Made by a program: the position numbers and the translations under genes. Positions 1 through 7,820 of a stretch of 64,000 bases of DNA are shown here, piece by piece. The notes under the pieces were generated by a model that saw only the letters and a program-made list of their open reading frames with translations, was not told the DNA's origin and searched no databases. Every line of letters begins with the position of its first letter. Position 1 is the stretch's first letter. The DNA lies in the NCBI RefSeq assembly GCF_025465275.1, contig NZ_JAODNK010000132.1:1-64000 (forward strand). Reading direction: 5' to 3'. The DNA is from Nocardia sp. (lineage in GTDB: Bacteria; Actinomycetota; Actinomycetes; Mycobacteriales; Mycobacteriaceae).

Positions 1-231
1 GATCGGACACAGAAATAACGGGATATGACATACGGACTCCCAGCGGTAATCGCGAAAATGCGGCGCGCACGAACTGCGGGCCACGCGGCGGTTACCTCAA
101 GAAATCAACGCAATGTCTCCGATCGGATGGGGCTGGGAACGGCTCCACGATAACCAAGGTCAACGAGGCCGTGCAAGTACATATTTCGTGACCCGACTCT
201 CACCGCATGCGGTCACCGAGCTTCGGGAACC

Positions 232-738
232 TCAACCCTCCGGATGCTGCTTCCACCGCGCGAGGGTGCCACGGAGCAGGCGAACGTACGGGGACCATCG
301 GGCGGGCCGCGCCGGCGGATGGCCGACCGCTGTCGCCGCACGATCGAGCAGCTCCTCGATCATCGCGTCGTGCGACCACCGGATGACCAGGCTCCATTGC
401 AGACGGCCACGCAGGTCACGCGGGGTCGCGATAATGGCATGCCGCAGTACGCAGGCATTCGCGCCGCTCTTCAGCACGTCGAAAGCGTGTGTGCCCACAA
501 AAGGCGATTCGGGGCCGAACGTGAACTCCACCCGCCGACCGGGCTGGTAATTGGTGCAGGAGTATCGGTTACGGCCGTGGCCGCCGTCCGCACCGTCTGC
601 CAGCGGACGATCCAGGACCAGCGCGGGCCAGTTCTGGTTCGGCCAGACGGGATTTCCGGGTTCGGCGAGACGGTCGAGCAGTGTGCCCGCGACGTCGGCG
701 GGCACGGGCACGGTGCGCAGGTGAACATTGCGAATCAT
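232..738 (-). CDS. Small SRPBCC-like protein of unknown function, divergent from a TetR gene
   Basis: A 168-residue protein with no signal peptide or membrane segment. I chose the ATG at 738 because a strong ribosome site (GGAGGGG) lies just upstream of it and because codons further upstream run into the operator region. The mixed hydrophobic/charged sequence, with an internal FTFGPESPF stretch followed by a helix-rich C-terminus, recalls small SRPBCC/polyketide-cyclase-like proteins of actinomycetes, but this is an impression and not a motif match. It is transcribed away from the TetR gene at 800, and two identical 16-bp palindromes lie between the two starts, so it is the probable target of that repressor. 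Its ligand or reaction cannot be read from the sequence. Confidence 0.7.
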   Translation of the reverse strand: MIRNVHLRTVPVPADVAGTLLDRLAEPGNPVWPNQNWPALVLDRPLADGADGGHGRNRYSCTNYQPGRRVEFTFGPESPFVGTHAFDVLKSGANACVLRHAIIATPRDLRGRLQWSLVIRWSHDAMIEELLDRAATAVGHPPARPARWSPYVRLLRGTLARWKQHPEG

Positions 739-752
739 TGGATCCCCTCCCC

Positions 753-794
753 CATACGGTACCGTATGGAACATTTTCCATACGGTACCGTATG
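753..794. promoter_or_regulatory. Two identical 16-bp palindromic operators (TetR)
   Basis: CATACGGTACCGTATG occurs twice, at 753-768 and 779-794, each a perfect palindrome, with centres 26 bp apart. The pair fills the 61-bp gap between the divergent starts at 738 and 800; the second copy ends five bases before the TetR ATG, so that message has almost no leader. Paired operators in a divergent promoter are the classic arrangement for an autoregulated TetR repressor. Confidence 0.88.
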
Positions 795-799
795 GATTC

Positions 800-1360
800 A
801 TGGCGGAGAAGAGGCGACGACTCGGACGCGAGGATTGGATCGCGGCAGCCCTGGTCGCACTCACCCGGAAGGGCGTCGGCGCGGTGGCCATCGAACCGCT
901 GGCCGCCCAGCTCGGCGCGACAAAAGGGAGCGCGTACTGGCATTTCGCCAACCGTGACGAGTTGTTGCGAGCCGCACTCGAGCGCTGGGAGCACGACGAG
1001 ACCGACGCGGTCATCGCACTCGTCGACAATGTTCCGGACGCCGCCGGACGGCTACGAACGCTGCTCACCGCCGCGTTCGTGCACACCAGGGACAATCTGG
1101 CAGTACTGCTCGCGGGGACCGGCGATCCGATACTCGAGCCGGTGCTGGCCCGCGTCACCGAACGCCGGATCGCCTACATCGCAAAGCTTTTCGAAGAATT
1201 GGGTCTCCCGGAACAGGTCGCGCGGCGACGGGCGGTGCTGGTCTACAGCGCCTACCTCGGCAACGCGCAGCTATGGCGCACAGTCCCGGCGGCCTTGCCG
1301 TCGAACCCCGGCGATTGGCAGCACTACGTGGATGAGGTCCTACGGGCGTTCACGCCCTGA
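800..1360 (+). CDS. TetR/AcrR-family transcriptional repressor
   Basis: A 186-residue regulator. Residues 10-55 form the N-terminal helix-turn-helix, with the typical TKGSAYWHFANRDELL recognition-helix/YxHF region; the remainder is the helical ligand-binding and dimer domain. The ATG at 800 is preferred because the upstream in-frame extension translates across both operator palindromes. There is no clear ribosome site and only a few bases from the operator to the start, so the gene may be leaderless or poorly translated. It probably represses itself and the divergent small gene at 232-738. The ligand is unknown. Its stop lies three bases from the convergent cell-wall hydrolase gene. Confidence 0.92.
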   Translation: MAEKRRRLGREDWIAAALVALTRKGVGAVAIEPLAAQLGATKGSAYWHFANRDELLRAALERWEHDETDAVIALVDNVPDAAGRLRTLLTAAFVHTRDNLAVLLAGTGDPILEPVLARVTERRIAYIAKLFEELGLPEQVARRRAVLVYSAYLGNAQLWRTVPAALPSNPGDWQHYVDEVLRAFTP

Positions 1361-1363
1361 CTC

Positions 1364-3343
1364 TCACTGCCCGATGCGGCGGGCCTTCATCCCGTTCTGC
1401 AGGGGGACTTCGGCGACTACGCCGCCGGGTTCCGCGTGCAGCATGCGGCCGTCGCCGGTGTAGACGCCGACGGTCGCGGGGCCGCGGACTCCGAAATTGC
1501 CGAAGACCAGGTCACCGGCCTGCGCTTTGATCAGCGGGACCTCGACGCCCTGTTCCCACTGCTGCTCGGCGGTGCCCGGCAGGGTGATGGCGCCGCCGCT
1601 CGCGGCGAACACCGAGGCCGTGGTGAAACCGGGTTCGTCGAAGCCGCCGTTGGATGGGCCCTGCGCACCGCCGCCGCCGAAAACATAGTGGGTACCGAGC
1701 CATTGCTGCCCGGCGGTGACGACCTGCGGGCCGAGCGTGGCGGAGGAATCGGGCTGGAACCGGCCGTCGCTGCCCATACTGCGGAAATTCGCCTCGGCCG
1801 CAAGGATATTCGTGACGTAGGGGCGGGTTTCGGTGAAGTGCGCGGCCACCTGGTTGGGCATGCCACCCGACGCCAGCACCGCACCCTCACCCGCGTTGTA
1901 GGCGGCCAGGGAGAGGGCGGTGACATCACCCGTCACCTTGCCCTCGTTCTCCCAGCCCTGAATCTTCTGCGCGATGGCGCACATATAGCGGCCCTGGCCG
2001 ATGATGGCGTCGCCGTCGTCCCAGAGGCTGGCGCTGCCATTACCGTCCGCGTCGATCACATACGGCTGTCCGTCGGGGGCCAGTGAGGCTGCCGTACCCG
2101 GCAGGAACTGCGCCAAGCCTTCCGCGCCGGCGGGTGAGGTGAGACCGCGGTGGAAACCCGATTCCTGCTGTCCCTGCGCGGCCAGTAGCGAGGCGCTGAT
2201 CTGCGGGCACAGCGATCCGGCGCGCCGATACCAGATCTCCAGCTCGGGCGGCACCTTGCCCGGAGCGAGATTGCCTCCGGCAGAACCGAATCCGTTCTCA
2301 CAGGTGGGCGCATTGGCGGTCGGCAGCGAGGAACCGGCCAGCCACGGCAGGGGGTCGACCTGTTTTCCACCGGTCAGCCGGCCGCCGGGCACCACCTCGA
2401 AATGCAGGTGCGGGCCGGTGGATTCGCCATTGGAACCGACATCGGCGATGTGCTGTCCCATGGTGACGATATCGCCGGTGTGCACGAAGATGCCGGACTC
2501 GTACATGTGCCCGTAGACCGTGGAGTAGCGCTTACCGCTCTCGTCGATCGAGTCGATGACCACCCAGTCACCGAAACCCGACGCCGGACCGGAAGCGACG
2601 ACCAGACCATCGGAGGCGGCATAGATCGGTGTGCCCGCGGCACCGGCGAAGTCGACACCCATATGCGTGCCGCCGCGGGCGCCGAACACATCGGAGACGG
2701 TGAAAGAGCCTGCCGCCATGGGGTATTGACGCCGCCCCACACCGGTCAGCTTGCCCGCCTCATTGACCGCACCCGGCATCGAGGCCAGCGAAACCTCCGG
2801 CGGCGCGCTGACGGTCGAGGTGGCCACCACGGTCTTGATGGTCACCTGGACACGATCCATGTGATTGCGCACCGGATCGCCGCGATCCTCCATGGGCGTC
2901 CACTGGGTGCCGTTGGCAGCGTCGGGAGTCCAGCTGCGCTGCTTCCACATCACGTAGTCGATGTGGAAGTTGGCCGCGCTCTGCTGCAGGAAGGCGACAA
3001 TGGCATCACCCTTGGCCTGGTCATTGCCGACGATGAATTCGACGGCCCGGCCTTCCCTATGGTCCGGATAGGCGTCGTCGGCGACAACGCCGCGCATATC
3101 CAGCATGCCGAAACGGGCGACCACACAGCGCAGCGCGCGCAGCGCGCCGTCCTGCAAACCGGCCTCGGCAGCCGCTCCGGTGGCGGGGCAATTGGGTTCG
3201 GTGAGCGCCTGGGTGGTCGAGGGCACCACCGGTGTGCCCGCGCCACAGGTCTCTTCGCTGGAGGGCAGAATAATGACCAGGAGCAGCAGGAGCACCATCC
3301 CGGCCAGGCCGATGGCGCCGACGATCAGGGCTTTGGCCTTCAC
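1364..3343 (-). CDS. Membrane-anchored multidomain peptidoglycan hydrolase (M23, SLT, degenerate NlpC/P60)
   Basis: A 659-residue protein with one N-terminal membrane anchor (about residues 8-27) and an extracytoplasmic remainder. In order: a region with DDAYPDHREGRAVEF (about 70-170, like the accessory domain of ARB_07466-type cell-wall proteins); an M23/LytM endopeptidase domain (about 215-325) with its zinc ligands visible in HMGVD and HLHFEV; a soluble-lytic-transglycosylase domain (about 365-500) with the catalytic Glu in QQESGF; and a C-terminal NlpC/P60-like domain (about 540-659). The last domain reads FDEPGFT where families have FDCSG, and ATVGVY where they have HVGIY, so both the catalytic Cys and His are missing. 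It probably remodels the wall using M23 and SLT activities only. It ends three bases from the convergent TetR gene. Confidence 0.9.
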   Translation of the reverse strand: MKAKALIVGAIGLAGMVLLLLLVIILPSSEETCGAGTPVVPSTTQALTEPNCPATGAAAEAGLQDGALRALRCVVARFGMLDMRGVVADDAYPDHREGRAVEFIVGNDQAKGDAIVAFLQQSAANFHIDYVMWKQRSWTPDAANGTQWTPMEDRGDPVRNHMDRVQVTIKTVVATSTVSAPPEVSLASMPGAVNEAGKLTGVGRRQYPMAAGSFTVSDVFGARGGTHMGVDFAGAAGTPIYAASDGLVVASGPASGFGDWVVIDSIDESGKRYSTVYGHMYESGIFVHTGDIVTMGQHIADVGSNGESTGPHLHFEVVPGGRLTGGKQVDPLPWLAGSSLPTANAPTCENGFGSAGGNLAPGKVPPELEIWYRRAGSLCPQISASLLAAQGQQESGFHRGLTSPAGAEGLAQFLPGTAASLAPDGQPYVIDADGNGSASLWDDGDAIIGQGRYMCAIAQKIQGWENEGKVTGDVTALSLAAYNAGEGAVLASGGMPNQVAAHFTETRPYVTNILAAEANFRSMGSDGRFQPDSSATLGPQVVTAGQQWLGTHYVFGGGGAQGPSNGGFDEPGFTTASVFAASGGAITLPGTAEQQWEQGVEVPLIKAQAGDLVFGNFGVRGPATVGVYTGDGRMLHAEPGGVVAEVPLQNGMKARRIGQ

Positions 3344-3442
3344 GCTCGAATACTCACGGCCGCCGCAGAGGTCACAGGAACATCATGCCATGGCCTACAC
3401 ACGGTTTCAGGGAGCACAACACTGTTTCGACACGCGCTGACG

Positions 3443-3478
3443 CCGTTTCGAGCGGCACACATCGGGCATCCCTACCTA
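3443..3478 (+). promoter_or_regulatory. 36-base upstream block shared with the paralogue at 5135
   Basis: The 36 bases before the ATG at 3479 match the 36 bases before the ATG at 5135 (5099-5134) at 25 positions without gaps, beginning with the identical CCGTTTCGAG at exactly -36. The conservation suggests that a promoter or leader was duplicated with the gene. No consensus sigma-factor assignment is offered. Confidence 0.5.
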
Positions 3479-3766
3479 ATGCCGTACGTCACGCGCAATG
3501 AGGCCACCGCCGCCAGAATCATCGGCGGGGTCGGAGCACTGTTCGCCCTGTTCGAGGGCGTATATATCTTGCTGTTGGTACTGGAGGCCGATCAGGCCAA
3601 TCGGTTCTTCGTCTTCATCAAATCATGGGCCGAACCGCTGGCGCTGTTCTTCCCGGGACTGTTCCACACCGGCAACGGCACCATCGACATCATCCTGAAT
3701 TATGGTCTGGCGGCTATCTTCTGGCTTGTTGTCACCGGCTTCATCGCACGGATGGTGGCCCGCTAG
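3479..3766 (+). CDS. Small membrane protein, paralogue 1
   Basis: A 95-residue protein with three hydrophobic stretches: about 15-35 (GGVGALFALFEGVYILLLVL), a central SWAEPLALFFPGLFHTG segment, and about 70-90 before a basic end. It is about two-thirds identical to the 96-residue protein at 5135, most strongly in AEPLALFFPGLFHTG and NYGLAA.FWLVVTG. The start is fixed by alignment with that paralogue, whose proteins both begin MPY. Its stop codon shares a CTAG tetranucleotide with the stop of the convergent PucR-type gene. It is not a family I recognise; an integral membrane protein of unknown function. Confidence 0.8.
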   Translation: MPYVTRNEATAARIIGGVGALFALFEGVYILLLVLEADQANRFFVFIKSWAEPLALFFPGLFHTGNGTIDIILNYGLAAIFWLVVTGFIARMVAR

Positions 3767-4956
3767 AGATCGGCCGCGGCGAGGTCGAATGCGGTGAGTG
3801 CCGCGGCGAACAGCGGCGTGTGCTCGGACCGGCCCGGGTCGTAGCCGGTCAGGGTGGCTATGCGGTTCAACCGGTAGTTCAGCGTATTGCGGTGCACCAC
3901 CAGGGACTCCGCGGCCGCGACCCGATTGTGGTCGTGCGTGAGATAGGCGCGCAGGGCCTCCATGAGATGCGGGTGCGCGGTCAGGGGTTCGAGCAGCCCG
4001 AGCAGCCAGGCGCGGGCCGGTCCCGGTCGCGCGAACTGGTACTGCAACGCCAGATCCGCCATGCGATACACACCGGTCGGTCGACCCAATCCGATGGCCA
4101 GGCGCGCGATCTCACCGGCCTCCTCGGCACGGGCCGGAATATCGGAAGTCAGTGTGGCGGTGGCGGTTCCGGCGATCACCCGCACGCCCGCCGCGGCGGC
4201 GATACCCGCGATCGCGGCATCCAGGCGCGCGCCCGGTTCGGTCGCGGGCACCAGCGCCCAGCCGCCGGACCGGTCCAGCACCGTCAGAGCCTGCGGGGAC
4301 AGTGCGTCGATTTCGCCGTGAATGACGCGCATGGCGGGCCGGGCTCCGTCGGTGGCGGCGGGAACTTCGGCGGTGCGCAGCGCCAGCACGTGATAGCGGC
4401 CGAGCGTGATGCCGAAGCGCTCGGCGAGCAATTCGGCGGGCTTACCCTGCAGGAGCGCCTGCGCCAGTGCGCGTTTCACTTCCCGCTGCTCCCAGTGCAG
4501 ATCCTGGCGCTCACGCAGATAGGACGCGGCGACGCCGGGCACCACCGCGCCCAGATATCCGAGCAGCTGCGGCACCGCCGCGATCAGCGCATCACGCTGC
4601 TCCGGGGTACGCGCCCCCGCGGCCATGAAATTCCACGCCGCCACCGCGCCCCGGTGATACACCGCGAGCACCGCATCGAGTGGAATCCCCTCGCGCGCAC
4701 GGCGTACCGCCGCCTCGATCATCTCGTCGAGGTCGGCCGCACCCGGTTCGCGCTCCTCGATCAGCAGGCGCACGAACAGGCGCAGGTTCTCCTCGGAGCG
4801 CCGGATCAGGTCCTGTTCGACCCGCTCGGTGGGCAGCTGTTCGTAGTCGGGGACCGCCCGCACCACGGCGGTCATCATCTCCCGCGCCACCTCTGGCAGG
4901 TGCGCGGTCAGGAATTCCGTGAACGGTGCTGCCGACTCCCCCGGTGCAGTACTCAT
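3763..4956 (-). CDS. PucR-family transcriptional regulator (C-terminal HTH_30)
   Basis: A 397-residue regulator. The N-terminal half resembles the RsbT co-antagonist/PucR sensory region (LDAVLAVYHRGAVAAWNF), and a GGDEF-like fold probably fills about 190-300. The C-terminal 60 residues contain the PucR helix-turn-helix with the diagnostic VHRNTLNYRLNRI. The ATG at 4956 is preferred over an upstream start because the protein then begins MSTAPGES. It lies between the two paralogous small membrane genes, converging on the first (sharing a CTAG stop overlap) and divergent from the second, with an 11-bp inverted repeat in the divergent gap. PucR proteins usually activate transport or catabolic genes; here the adjacent small membrane genes are the obvious candidates. 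The ligand is unknown. Confidence 0.9.
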   Translation of the reverse strand: MSTAPGESAAPFTEFLTAHLPEVAREMMTAVVRAVPDYEQLPTERVEQDLIRRSEENLRLFVRLLIEEREPGAADLDEMIEAAVRRAREGIPLDAVLAVYHRGAVAAWNFMAAGARTPEQRDALIAAVPQLLGYLGAVVPGVAASYLRERQDLHWEQREVKRALAQALLQGKPAELLAERFGITLGRYHVLALRTAEVPAATDGARPAMRVIHGEIDALSPQALTVLDRSGGWALVPATEPGARLDAAIAGIAAAAGVRVIAGTATATLTSDIPARAEEAGEIARLAIGLGRPTGVYRMADLALQYQFARPGPARAWLLGLLEPLTAHPHLMEALRAYLTHDHNRVAAAESLVVHRNTLNYRLNRIATLTGYDPGRSEHTPLFAAALTAFDLAAADL

Positions 4957-5016
4957 CTCGATATTGTGAGCGTGAACGAATCCGCCTGCACGGCAAACGG
5001 ACACAGCAGGGCAATC

Positions 5017-5048
5017 CGGATGACAGGCTGCTCACATCCTGTCATCCG
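5017..5048. promoter_or_regulatory. Perfect 11-bp inverted repeat between divergent genes, candidate PucR operator
   Basis: CGGATGACAGG (5017-5027) and CCTGTCATCCG (5038-5048) are exact reverse complements separated by 10 bases. The half-site centres are 21 bp apart, two DNA turns, which fits a dimeric regulator. It lies between the PucR-type start (4956) and the small membrane gene (5135), with no T-run, so an operator is more likely than a terminator. Confidence 0.6.
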
Positions 5049-5117
5049 AACAAACTGCACGCCCGCACGGTTTTTCCGCGACCGACCGGTCGCTGGTACC
5101 GTTTCGAGGGGCGCGGA

Positions 5118-5135
5118 TAGGGCATTACCGCCCTA
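5118..5135 (+). promoter_or_regulatory. Short hairpin overlapping the start codon of paralogue 2
   Basis: TAGGGC (5118-5123) and GCCCTA (5130-5135) are exact reverse complements around a six-base loop; the second arm ends on the A of the ATG. Folding would occlude initiation, so it could tune translation. It is small and could be coincidental. Confidence 0.3.
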
Positions 5136-5425
5136 TGCCCTATATGTACGACACCTACCGCGAGAGCACCGCCGCCCGGTTGATCGGAGGCATCGGCGCT
5201 CTCTTCGCGATCATCGAAGTCGTCTACATTCTGCTGCTGGACTTCGGCGCGGATCAGACGAACCGGTTCTTCACCATCATTAAAGCGTGGGCCGAACCAT
5301 TGGCCCTGTTCTTCCCCGGCCTGTTCCATACCGGAACACCCCATATGGACATCGCCGTGAACTACGGTCTCGCCGCACTGTTCTGGCTCGTTGTCACCGG
5401 GATCATCGCCCGCATCGTCGCCTGA
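5135..5425 (+). CDS. Small membrane protein, paralogue 2
   Basis: A 96-residue homologue of the protein at 3479, with the same hydrophobic layout: a first segment at about 18-36 (IGGIGALFAIIEVVYILLL), the shared AEPLALFFPGLFHTG stretch and a C-terminal membrane helix ending IIARIVA. It differs mainly at the N-terminus (MPYMYDTYREST) and in a TPHMD insertion region. It is transcribed divergently from the PucR-type regulator across an 11-bp inverted repeat and is followed by the convergent apt gene. Having two diverged copies on either side of one regulator suggests a local duplication with retained function. Function unknown. Confidence 0.82.
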   Translation: MPYMYDTYRESTAARLIGGIGALFAIIEVVYILLLDFGADQTNRFFTIIKAWAEPLALFFPGLFHTGTPHMDIAVNYGLAALFWLVVTGIIARIVA

Positions 5426-5447
5426 CGGACCACCGTGCGGGTTCGGC

Positions 5448-6020
5448 TCAGAGCTTCACGATCGAGGTCAGCGGGTAATCGCCCTGCTTCGACCGGCCGT
5501 CGAGGAAGCCCAGCTCGAGCACCACGGCCGCGGCCATGACCTCGGCGCCGGCCGCCTGGAACAGCGCCGCCGCGGCGGCGAGCGTGCCGCCGGTGGCCAG
5601 CACATCGTCGAGCAGCAGCACCCGGCGACCCTTCAGGTCGATGCCGTCGGCCGGGATTTCCAGTGCCGCCGAACCGTATTCGAGCGTGTACTCACGGCTG
5701 ATCACCGGCGGCGGCAGCTTGCCCGCCTTGCGCACCGCCACCACACCGGTGCCCAGCACCGCGGCCACACCCGCACCCAGCAGGAAACCGCGCGCATCGA
5801 TGCCCGCCACCAGATCCGCGTCCGGTGCGCAGGCGGCGAAGCAATCGAGCACCGTGCGGAAGCCCTCGGCATCCGCGAATACCGGCGTCAGGTCGGCGAA
5901 ACGCACTCCGGGAGTCGGGAAGTCGTCGTGCCAGCGGGTCAGCCGCTGTACGGCTTCGGCCGCTCGGGCGGTGCGCTCACCGACGGTCTCGTCGGTATCC
6001 ACCATTCCATGCTTGCTCAT
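5448..6020 (-). CDS. apt: Adenine phosphoribosyltransferase
   Basis: A 190-residue enzyme that salvages adenine by transferring it to PRPP, giving AMP and pyrophosphate in the cytoplasm. The type-I PRPP-binding loop VLLLDDVLATGGT (about 132-144) is intact, as are DLVAGIDARGFLLG and the KLPP.VISREYTLEYG flexible loop characteristic of Apt. The ATG at 6020 has GGAGCGGGTG upstream. It is the last gene of the yajC-secD-secF-binding-protein-apt run. In M. tuberculosis relA follows apt directly; here a convergent small membrane gene follows instead. Confidence 0.96.
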   Translation of the reverse strand: MSKHGMVDTDETVGERTARAAEAVQRLTRWHDDFPTPGVRFADLTPVFADAEGFRTVLDCFAACAPDADLVAGIDARGFLLGAGVAAVLGTGVVAVRKAGKLPPPVISREYTLEYGSAALEIPADGIDLKGRRVLLLDDVLATGGTLAAAAALFQAAGAEVMAAAVVLELGFLDGRSKQGDYPLTSIVKL

Positions 6021-6056
6021 CTACACCCGCTCCTCTTCACCACGCCACCGCGGTCT

Positions 6057-7817
6057 TTACCGCTCCAGCACCCAACGATCCATATTCCAGCCCGCACCTG
6101 CCTTGGTGGGGCTGGCGACTCCATTCCGCATTCCGTCACCGAACGCGATGGTGCGTGGGGTGGCGAACAGGGGAATCGACGGCATCTCGCTCCACAGCAG
6201 GTTTTCCTGCTCATTGAGCAAGTTCAGCACGGTGGTCGAGTTGTCCTCCGCCGCAAGCTGATCCGCGATGGCATCGTAGCGACCGTTACCGTACCTATTG
6301 AAATTCAGGCCCTGGCCTGTGTGCAACGCCGCAATGGCATCGGTAGCCGACAGCGATCCGGAAGGTCCCGGCATGGCGGCCGTACCACCGAGAATCGCAT
6401 CCACCTTGCCGTCGGTGAGCTGCTGCGCCGAGAAGTCCGGCGTCCCCGAGTCGACCACCGTGATACCGGCGGCCTTGCAGGAGTCGACGATCATGGCGAC
6501 CGTCTGCGCGCGCCGATCGTCCGGGCGCAGATAGCCGATGCGGATGGTCTGATTCTGCAGTCCGGCCCCGCTCGAGGCCTGCGTGGCCGCGGCGACATCA
6601 CCGTTCTTGTACTTGTCGGCGGCACCGGAGATCGCCCCGTAGTACAGCGAATCCTGCGGCACGGTACGGGAATTCAGCGGACCCGCACCGAGGCCGGAAT
6701 CCACCTTGAAACCCGGGTGGCCCAGCTTGTCGAACAGCGCCTGCCGCGGTACGCACAGGGCGAACGCGCGCCGCGCCGCGACATTGCCGAAGACGCCGCC
6801 GGTGCTCAGCACCAGCTGCTCCACGCCGCGACTGGGGAAATTCTCGGCCGAGAAACCGCTCGGAATGCCGTCACCGAGCGCGCCCGTGCCCACATCGAGC
6901 ACACCGACGGCCTTGGCCGCGACCTTGGCCTTCAGATCGGTGTTCTTGTCCCACACCACAATGCGCGGTGTCTTGGCCGGATTACCCCACCAGTGCTCGT
7001 TCTTCACCAGCACCAGACCGTCCTTGTCACCGAAGGATTCGATCCGGTACGGACCCGAGGACGGCAGCACATTGAGGTCCAGCTTGCCGGGGGCGAGCTT
7101 CCAGCCGTTGTTCCAGAAATCGGCAATACGCTCGGCGGTCGCCTGATCACCCGATTGCAGGGGCACCACCACATTCGGCGCCTGCACCGCCGTGGCCACA
7201 ATGTGCGCGGGCATCAACTCGGAGGCATTGAACAGCGTCTTCCAGGCCGAATAGTGCCGGCCCGGCCGGAATACCACGGTGGCGTCCTTGGATCCGGGCG
7301 TGCAATCCACCCGCTCGATATCGGCGTACCCGGCGGTACTCGCCGCATCGAATATCGGAATCGGTCCGCCCGGACCGGCTTTGGTGAACCGGCCGCTGCG
7401 CGCGGCCCACGCCATCACCAGATCGTCACAGGACGTGGGTGTGCCGTCGGAGTACTTACCGTCCGGATTCAACCGGTACTGGATGGTCTGGGCATCGCCC
7501 GGGACCTCCTTGGCGGTGCCGGTATCGGTGTCCGCCACCGGCTGCCCGTCCGGACCGGTATAGAAGAACCCGGTCAGGACGCGCGAGAACACCGCCGCCG
7601 CACCACTTTCGGCGCCCAGCGTGCTGCCGCCGTTGTAACTGGCGACAACCGTGTCCACGCCGTACCCGATGGACGGCACCTGATTCTTCCCGGCGCAGCC
7701 CGTCACCATACCCGCGGCAACCGCACCGGCGAGCACGACGACGACACCGCGGCGAGCCGCGAAATAGCCCCCGCGGCGGGCCCTCTTATCGACCACCGAC
7801 GGCAACCCCCTGCGCAT
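6057..7817 (-). CDS. Peptide/nickel-type ABC transporter substrate-binding lipoprotein (SBP_bac_5)
   Basis: A 586-residue exported lipoprotein. The N-terminus has a basic stretch, a hydrophobic helix (VVVLAGAVAAGMV) and a lipobox ending TGC, so the mature protein is anchored by a diacylglyceryl cysteine at about residue 41. The body is a family-5 extracellular solute-binding protein (DppA/OppA-like), including the typical ALCVPRQALFDKLGHPG region and a C-terminal substrate-lid part. It corresponds by position to Rv2585c of M. tuberculosis, between secF and apt. It starts only a few bases after secF stops, so it is co-transcribed. No permease or ATPase genes adjoin it; the ligand is unknown. 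Confidence 0.92.
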   Translation of the reverse strand: MRRGLPSVVDKRARRGGYFAARRGVVVVLAGAVAAGMVTGCAGKNQVPSIGYGVDTVVASYNGGSTLGAESGAAAVFSRVLTGFFYTGPDGQPVADTDTGTAKEVPGDAQTIQYRLNPDGKYSDGTPTSCDDLVMAWAARSGRFTKAGPGGPIPIFDAASTAGYADIERVDCTPGSKDATVVFRPGRHYSAWKTLFNASELMPAHIVATAVQAPNVVVPLQSGDQATAERIADFWNNGWKLAPGKLDLNVLPSSGPYRIESFGDKDGLVLVKNEHWWGNPAKTPRIVVWDKNTDLKAKVAAKAVGVLDVGTGALGDGIPSGFSAENFPSRGVEQLVLSTGGVFGNVAARRAFALCVPRQALFDKLGHPGFKVDSGLGAGPLNSRTVPQDSLYYGAISGAADKYKNGDVAAATQASSGAGLQNQTIRIGYLRPDDRRAQTVAMIVDSCKAAGITVVDSGTPDFSAQQLTDGKVDAILGGTAAMPGPSGSLSATDAIAALHTGQGLNFNRYGNGRYDAIADQLAAEDNSTTVLNLLNEQENLLWSEMPSIPLFATPRTIAFGDGMRNGVASPTKAGAGWNMDRWVLER

Positions 7818-7820
7818 AGC

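Noticed and set aside
1..231. Short frames at the left edge
   Set aside because: None has a ribosome site, motif or consistent codon usage; nothing supported is seen here.
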